Origin: Trichoplax sp. H2
Lineage: Eukaryota > Placozoa > Uniplacotomia > Trichoplacea
Direction: 5' to 3'
Length of the DNA: 64,000 nt
Assembly (NCBI GenBank): GCA_003344405.1
Contig: NOWV01000180.1
Span: forward strand, 1 to 64,000
Both the position numbers and the translations under genes were made by a program. Below the pieces are notes generated by a model. The model was not told where the DNA came from. It ran no database searches and saw nothing but the letters and a program-made list of their open reading frames with translations. Of the stretch, positions 56,758 through 64,000 are shown one piece after another (positions within the stretch are counted from its first letter, which is position 1; each line of letters starts with the position of its first letter).

Positions 56758-59366
56758 TAATTAAATTACTTCAACTTCCATCCAAATAAATAGGGATAAG
56801 TATGACGCAGGAGAAATTATTCATTCTTCAAATTATTCATTGGCCATGAGTCATCATCAGAATTCGATCAGAATTAGATCAATTTCTTGTCTCGATGGAT
56901 ACAATTAGGGAGATGATATAATGATATCGCATATCATTCATTCATCGCTGGTCAAGTTTCTATACGAGTACGCGTCTGTTCAAAAAGGATGAACGATACC
57001 TAACCATTGAATAGGGACGATCATTTCTTTGGCTAGTCCTTGAGACAGCATACAAACGTACGCAGTATCGACAGCGAGCGTTTACATTGCACATAATATA
57101 CCTACAAACCAATCGAATCGGATAAAGCCACAACAAGAAATGATTGTCCTGTAATTATTTTCATCGATCTGGTCAAGTACTTGAGCCGTATTAAATACTA
57201 TCATAGGATCGTATCGATCGATCAATCTACCGTTATATTCATGTGCAATCATTTACGCATTGAGCTTTCAATTAAAAATATCAAATATAGAGCACATCCT
57301 TGCAGCCTCGAAATTAATATCTCAAGTATTGTACAGTGAAATACTAGTAGGTTGAAACGATGCCAACACAATCAAAACGCGAATGCCGTATCAATAATAG
57401 AATTCGCGACTATTTGTCACCGGATTAGGATGATTGAATGACAATCTCTAGGCAAAAGACAAAATTAAATTGAAATTGAATGACAGTCAATGAGTACCCG
57501 ATTACCAGCTAACTGATAACCTACTCATTAGATGAATCATCGTCTCAAGCTGATGAACGATGGATCATGCCATCGAGTAATGATGCGGTACCTCCCATTG
57601 CCTTCAAAATAGCCGAGCTAACATATGCAAGATAGCTTTAATTTGAAAGCAAATCAACAATAGATCAACCCATTTCAGTTTTATTTATTCTAGTTTAGGT
57701 GTTGCAATCAATGTAAAATAACGTATTTTAGATTCCGTAAATGTTTCAAAATTAACTATCCAGTATGATGCTGAGGACATACTGTACTCATAGAAATCAC
57801 ATCTGAATTACTTCAAATTTGAAAGACCTATCAACTCTGTACAATACTCATATGCCGTTGTTATACAGTACATAAATGTTATGCATTTATTATCGTACTC
57901 TATACTACAACCTATAGTGCAGTTAGTTGAACTACAACCATCAATCTAGATAATGATTGAGTGGCTGCTTGCGATAATTACAAACAAGCCCTCAGAATGT
58001 GGGGTAGCATTGGGTACAATTTATACCAGATTTCGCCGGGCAATCAGTATTAGATGCTTAGTAGATAGTACTGTACTCGTCTACTATTTTATATTGGTTA
58101 GCTTGTGCATTAATACGATGCAATACTACATACTGTGTTAGTATTATATATATTTAAGATTGCCATTGTATGTTTGCGCTAATTCGATATTACCTAAATT
58201 TAGTAGGTTATAAACTTACTATTACCAATTGAGAGAAGTAAGAACCTTCAATATGGTTGCTAGTATTCGCTCTAGATAGTAATACATAATAGATAGGATA
58301 CCAGTATTTGTATGTTGGTATTGAGTGGCACATTAGAAATTCGTATTAGAAGATAATTTGGTATAGAGCTAAAGCTCTTTCCACTGCTGCATACAAGTAT
58401 ATAAGATTTTTTCAATACTCAGTCTTTCAAACACAATAACTAATACAGCATTTAGAAAATGATAGTACTTTTCTAAATACTGTTAGTAGCAAGAAAATGC
58501 TATAGTAATGCTGGTTAGACTCAATGCACTTATTCTTATATCCTTGATGATAATACTACAGTATACGTGTAGTGCTAAAGTTGATATTAAATAATTATCA
58601 GCAACGCAAAGATACGTAGCAAATGAAACTAAATTTTCAAATCTTATTGACTACAAGTAGCAAACAGTAAAGCTGACCATTACAAGTTACAATATCTACT
58701 CTAAATTCAGATGACAACACTGTTCATGCTATAACACAATAACTTTTATATTTTTATCTCCTATATTTCACTATACGTAAGTACAGGTAAATTGAAGAAC
58801 ATCGTTCTATTGTAGAAAATTATCTTACAGTAAAATGATAGTAATTATCTGTCCCTGCTTCTTATTAAAAATTATTAATTAAAGCCATCAATTCTACCTA
58901 AATGACACGCGAATAACACTTTTATTTATATATGAAATTGTTAAACTATATACGGTCAACATAGCAATTTAATTTCGCTCATTTCATTATAGATCATAGC
59001 CTCGTTACTTGAAATCGGTAAAGGGTATTCTGTTTATATCGTTCTTGTATATATCTTGTATATGAAATTGTTAAACTATATACGGTCAGCATAGCAATTT
59101 AATTTCGTTCATTTCATTATAGATCATAGCTTCGTTACTTGAAATCGGTAAAGGGTATTCTGTTTATATCGTTCTAGTAAAGATAACATAATAGACGACT
59201 ATCGTTCACTGAATTCACATCAAATCAATTAAAGCTGTTTTTAAATTTTTTTGCTAAAATCAGATTATTGTCTTAAATCACTACAAATATGTATGATTTA
59301 GATATGTAAGATAATTATACATTATGCCATCTCTTATCCTACAATCTCTATTGTTGGTAGGCATTT
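56758..59366. other. Intergenic, AT-rich, with one tandem duplication
   Basis: No gene recognised. The only structure is the 130-bp duplication at 58929-59188. The part next to 59367 is presumably the ECHDC3 3' UTR. Confidence 0.5.
58929..59188. repeat. 130-bp tandem duplication
   Basis: Two adjacent copies beginning TATATGAAATTGTTAAACTA (58929 and 59059) and containing CGTTACTTGAAATCGGTAAA. They differ at only a few bases. Located about 180 bp beyond the ECHDC3 stop. Confidence 0.92.
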
Positions 59367-61548
59367 TTAATCCTTCCAAACTGGCTGGCGTTTATCTACA
59401 AAAGCATTGATGCCTTCCTGACAGTCATCATAATTTAAATTTCGCAGCATAGCATCCGAAGCGTAACTGTATATAAAGTATAATACAGGATTAGAAAAAA
59501 GCTATTCATAGTTGCAGTTAAAAGCTATCAAGGAAAATGAGATCAAGTAAAACAGATCTCAATAATCTAAAATCGCTAATACATCGTGTTTTCTTTATAC
59601 CTGTAAGCTTCATCACGACTTTTCTGTATTTGCTTATAAAAACAAGCTTTACCTAATGCCATTACTGAGCGACTAGAAGAGCTAATTTTTTCTGCAATCC
59701 TGGTAGTCTATTTTACGCATATATGAGAAATCTGTTTAGCCCTTACTGCATATAATGAACTAATGAAAAAATTACGATTACTGAAAGCAATTAATGATTG
59801 GACATGAACATTTTTTATCGAAATTCAATCTTACTTCAGTTTCTAGTTCCTCATGAGGTACCACTTTGCTGACTAGGCCGTGCTTTAACGCCTCTGTTTG
59901 TAAAGAAGTATTACTGGAAACACTCTTATGACTGAAGTAGAACATACAGCTAAGATATAAAAATATCAGTGATTTATTCATTAAAGAACTAGCCACCTTG
60001 CGCTGTAATAGCTTCTCCCGTAAGCAACATTTGCATAGCAAGTTTTCTAGGGACTGCCCTAGCTAATGCCACTGCTGGGGTCGAGCAGAAGAGGCCAACG
60101 TTCACGCTATAATAGGGCATCAATAAAAGTGATTTAGCTACTAATATGTGACCAAAGGGGTGTACAGTACGTGCTAAATGAGATGAGATAACAGTAAATT
60201 ACTAATAACCAATGCTGTACTGAAGGATAATAATCATTCTATTTATTAATTTCAATGATATAAAAAATTATCATCTGTAGAATGCAATGGTGTGAAGAAC
60301 TAATGATTACTGGTGTGGACATGAATTCAATACCCTTCTGTAGACTAATTGGATATTGGATTATCTTTGTCCTCTAAAACTAGAATCTGCGATGGCATAC
60401 GTGTATAGTATATAATGTTACCGTTACTTCCAACGTGATGCAGTTGATTATTATCTATACTTTATGTACCCTGGAGTTGCAAATCTTGACGATTCTGATG
60501 CAATAACTACATCACAACTAGCTACAAGTTGGCATCCCGCAGCCGTTGCTAAACCTTTAAAAAATTAATTATTTGTACATTAAATTAAATTATAATTATT
60601 AGCCTTTGAAAATACCACTAATAATATACAATCAAAATCATTATCGTGAATCACTTATTATTACCGTTGACTTCAGCGATGACAGGGACTTCGGTATCCT
60701 GTAAATTGAAATTATCATGTCTCAGATTACGTGAAAAGTACAATTGGAAAAGCGGTTAATATACGTGCGATTAGCTCTAGTATATGGACAGTATTACTAG
60801 TATCATCTATGTATTCAATGCTACATTGCTGCAACTTAGCAGCAAAGTGGTGTCATCAAGGCTTTCATTTCAAATACTAACCTGAATTAATTGCATCACC
60901 TTCGTACAAGCATCAAAGATGTCTTTATGATAGTCATGTCCCGTTGCATCAGTCTGTTGCAATGAAATTATAAAGTAACTATTTTACACGCTTATCATAC
61001 TCTGTACTGTACTGTAATTTAGGCATAAATAAATACGCAAATATATTCCTGTTGTCAATAATATTATATCCTCCAAGAATATTGTTACCGTATTTGCGAC
61101 AATTTTATTACCATTTATCAGATTTATTATTTATGAAGGTAGCTACCTATTGATAAATGTACCAAAATAATCCTCATACAAATAAGCGTACAACTATTAT
61201 ACTGCACTTACTAGTTCCCTCAAGTCGTGTCCAGCAGAGAATACTTTTCCAGATGAGCAAATAACAATAACATGTGGCGGTTTGCCATCAGATTCTTTTT
61301 CGATAGCACTTTTCAACGATTTCAGAAGGTCCAACGATAACGCATGACTAGTTGATTGAATAAGGAAGCATAAGATAGCCATGTTAATTTTATGACTAAG
61401 GGCAATCTGAGGTCATGAGCAGCTACTTAAATCAGTAATAATAAAAAATAATTTTACTTAACTGCTTTTTAGGATTATTTAGCTGGATCCTTCTAATCCC
61501 ATTCTTTTCCGTAACTAGTGTCAACTCCTGTTTGGCACTATCCGACAT
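59367..61548 (-). CDS. ECHDC3: Enoyl-CoA hydratase domain-containing protein 3
   Basis: Crotonase-fold protein of the ECHDC3 group (in vertebrates mitochondrial, linked to lipid and insulin metabolism; exact reaction unsettled). Nine exons in phase: 61548-61463, 61347-61212, 60953-60882, 60698-60665, 60554-60470, 60106-59997, 59893-59835, 59707-59601 and 59466-59367, giving 262 aa. Blocks: [20 protein letters not shown], the CoA/oxyanion loop [30 protein letters not shown], the 34-nt exon [79 protein letters not shown] and the end [11 protein letters not shown]. Human ECHDC3 is about 303 aa with an N-terminal leader; here the chosen ATG ([12 protein letters not shown]) lies right before the domain and leaves no clear mitochondrial presequence. 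An undetected upstream exon could supply one. Confidence 0.95.
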
Positions 61549-63514
61549 CTTAGCAATGTATGAAAATAGGAGTTAGATACCAGACATCAAACAGAAACTT
61601 CAAGATGTCTATCGTAACTGCTTAATTAACTTTTGAAAGCAACAAATATTCCTGGTCATTACACTATCATTTCTAAATTAACTAAATAGTAGATCACTGT
61701 GCATCAATATATAGCCTTCGGAAAAGAAAAAACAATATCGTCATGATTGCAAATCATTCGATGTGCTGTGCAAAGCACATTTGTAGTGCTTGTAGTCCAA
61801 TGGCTACGCGTATTGACACCAGTATGTAGCATTTAGAAAAATGATATCATAATGATCGCAAATCACTCGCTAGTAATGTAATATTGTAGAAAGGTAGGCA
61901 TGCGAATTTGTAGCGGTCTACGGCTGTTAATACTACTAGTATACATCGTAAATAGCATACGATATAAGTTCTACGCGTATACATTATCCTCTGAGCTCTT
62001 TCCACAACGTTCTACTAAGACAGTCTACTGTATGTGTGGTGGATCCTGAAGTTGACTAGTGATACTTTTCATAAAATGCAGCTCGCGCTTTGCTACTAGT
62101 TCATTGACTTTATTGAAGGTTGTACTGTACATACATTAGCAGAATCATTGAATGATCGTGTGAAGCAATGGCGAAGAGGTCTTAAGACTTTCCTTTTTAT
62201 AAGATTCTAGCTGTAATAGTAACGGATCGTTTTGTAACTTAGCAGCGTCGTACTATACAGATATTGAAGTTTACTCAATTGCTAGACACGACACCGACAA
62301 GCATTTTGATAATTTGCAATGTATGGTTATTAGAACTTAGAACTTCTCTATTCTAATTTATAATTAATTATCAGACATGACATTACGCTACGGTTCGGAC
62401 TTAGTGTATTAGACTAACGATACGCATATTTGAATGATTATTCGCGACGGTATGCATACCTCTGTTTAAGCATTAAGCATTGCTGTATGCCAAAATATTG
62501 CATCGATGTGTAGCATTTAGAAGGAGCAAACGTAATGCTATGATGATTTCCAATCACTTGCTAATAATGTACAGTAGAAAGTCATATTTCTAGTAGTCCA
62601 TTGCTATACACACTAGGCATTGCAGACTGCACAGGGATGCAATCATTTTTATCGTCGTCATCTACAGTTTCTTTGCGAAGTTCTACTGGTAACCCAAGCT
62701 ATTATGCATATGTTTATCTAATCATTATCCCCAATTTGACCATTGACGCAAGAAAGTATACCTTATTCTTGAATATCAGGTTATAATTACAAGCAACGCT
62801 ACGCCTGATTCCAGGTAGCAAGGATAACGATCGGTTACAGATGGTTTGATATGGAAGCAACATGATTTCCTGATTTGTTTTCCTTCCAGAGCTTACAGAC
62901 GGATAAGATCGAATTTAGGATAGTTAGGACAGTCGCCTTTGTGCTCGGACGGTACAGACTATAGTATACTTTGCCATACCGTACAGTGCAGGTAGAGAAT
63001 TACTATGGGCAAGCGTGATGGCTTAAGCAAGAAAGCTTAGAGGTTAAAAGCCTGTCCATATATAAAGGGACTGCCAGCAAAAAAATGAAAGAGGATTCTT
63101 CTCTCTTCTCTCTTGTAGTCCATAGCTTAATAAGCATGGATGACTAGAATTTCTAGTACTGTTCTAGTGCAGTATAGAATCACTATTGGCAACCGTGATG
63201 GCTTAAGTAGGGAGTAAAGCATGAATTACTATAGGAAGTCCAATCGGTAGTCTATAGCTGGAGTATCAACGTTATCCCTATTGGCTGAGCCGATCGTAAG
63301 CGTAAACTACGGAGGCCAGCAGCAGTTGGGGGCAAATACTTTAAAAGTTTACTCACTTGGTGGGTCTCCTCAATTCTGCAATGCAATGAGTAGAACAGTA
63401 ACTAAGTTAGGAGTTTTTCCTTTTATCATCTCCAGCTAAACGGATGATGAATCAAAATTGAAAAAAATCACTCCCTTATTTTATAGATTACATCATAGAC
63501 TTGTATTATAGTCA
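61549..63514. other. Divergent intergenic region with dispersed repeats
   Basis: Between ECHDC3 and the PDI-like gene. TGTAGCATTTAGAA followed by a TAATGATCGCAAATCACTCGCTA-like block occurs near 61830-61885 and again in diverged form near 62510-62570. GTAGTCCAT half-arms lie at about 61789, 62594 and 63114, and a possible foldback at 63113-63150. Two copies of an ACTATTGGCAAGCGTGATGGCTTAAG-like block lie near 63001-63030 and 63181-63210. No gene recognised. Confidence 0.5.
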
Positions 63515-64000
63515 ATGAAGATGCATTTATCAACGCGTTGCAGCCTTCTAATGGATTTATCCACATACTGTGTCTTCATTTTAATATTATTCTCGCTTTG
63601 TAATGCATCTGCAAACAATCTACCAGCAATGTCGATGATGCAAATTGAGAAACATTTAAATGATGGATGTGCCATCATGGCTAATCATCAACCTATACCG
63701 TCTGTTGTTCAACGTTTCAACCAATTAATTCAAATATATGCTCAGGATAAAGTAGTTCTTATTGCAAGATTCGATCAAGCTATACTCAAGTGGTCTAATG
63801 GCGATACCGTAAAATATAGAATGAATGAAAAGGTAAACAACTTATCGAATACCACGTCGATAACGATTTTCCCCAAGCGTAAGATAGATAGAACATGTCT
63901 TATGAGTGTAAATCACCTACCAATAGGTGAATATTATAATGGTCAGGAAGAAATTCACTCCTTGGTCGATTTAATAAATACAAAATGCCAGGTTTTCCGA
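63515..64000 (+). CDS. Secreted thioredoxin-fold (PDI-like) protein, 5' part
   Basis: A frame of 162 codons open to the window end. It starts at 63515 or at the in-frame ATG 63521. Residues 15-33 are hydrophobic (LSTYCVFILILFSLCNASA), a good signal peptide with a cleavage site near NASA. The rest looks like a thioredoxin-fold domain: VVLIARFDQAILKW in the place of the central beta strands, a TSITIFPKR strand, then PIGEYYNGQEEIHSLVDLIN, which matches the Y-x-G-x-R/E...L-x-x-F-I/V-N end of PDI and ERp29-type domains. There is no CxxC active site in the visible part; the cysteines are isolated. So it may be a redox-inactive chaperone-like member. Family assignment is inference from pattern. A cryptic donor AAAAG|GTAAAC near 63828-63834 is ignored because the frame continues. 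Confidence 0.6.
   Translation, partial: MKMHLSTRCSLLMDLSTYCVFILILFSLCNASANNLPAMSMMQIEKHLNDGCAIMANHQPIPSVVQRFNQLIQIYAQDKVVLIARFDQAILKWSNGDTVKYRMNEKVNNLSNTTSITIFPKRKIDRTCLMSVNHLPIGEYYNGQEEIHSLVDLINTKCQVFR

Overview
This is animal nuclear DNA. It is AT-rich and dense in genes, and most genes are broken into many small exons by short GT-AG introns. The recognisable genes are metazoan orthologues (epsilon-tubulin, CCT1, ERGIC3, an ASAP-type Arf GAP, Tribbles, ECHDC3, a MAGE protein, a RITA1 homologue). Compactness, high intron number and close similarity to vertebrate proteins suggest an early-branching animal; a placozoan (Trichoplax-like) is my best guess, but this is inference. Two runs of 20 Ns show that this is a draft assembly.

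Layout, left to right. 35-2417 (-): PAFAH2-like acetylhydrolase, 3' end beyond the window. 4826-5935 (+): ribosomal protein eL30. 7143-10643 (-): epsilon-tubulin, 16 coding exons rebuilt completely, 478 aa. 12007-12597 (+): RITA1 homologue in one exon. 13734-16600 (-): poorly resolved gene with a 382-residue disordered, tyrosine-bearing 3' exon. 18788-22788 (-): unrecognised single-pass membrane protein (six exons, 635 aa) with five cytoplasmic YxxL/I/V motifs, three of which fit the ITIM consensus. 23565-27735 (+): CCT1/TCP1, 11 exons, 557 aa. 29348-33590 (+): ERGIC3, 15 exons, 382 aa. 35530-36273 (-): NSMCE3/MAGE, one exon. 38630-48294 (+): ASAP-type protein with BAR, PH, ArfGAP, ankyrin and SH3 parts in about 30 exons. 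50448-52328 (-): Tribbles pseudokinase, 2 exons, 312 aa. 52329-59366: long gene-poor tract with a broken triplicated sequence around a gap. 59367-61548 (-): ECHDC3, 9 exons, 262 aa. 63515-64000 (+): 5' part of a secreted thioredoxin-fold (PDI-like) protein.

The genes are housekeeping and signalling loci lying next to each other; I see no operon-like functional unit. Several pairs are head to head (PAFAH2/RPL30, TUBE1/RITA1, membrane protein/TCP1, NSMCE3/ASAP, ECHDC3/PDI-like). Intergenic DNA carries two unexplained repeat types: palindromic TACTGTAC/GTACAGTA tracts, and short foldbacks bounded by ATGGACTAC and GTAGTCCAT. The most interesting items are the ITIM-like membrane protein, the RITA1 homologue with its retained RBPJ-contact motif, and the foldback family.
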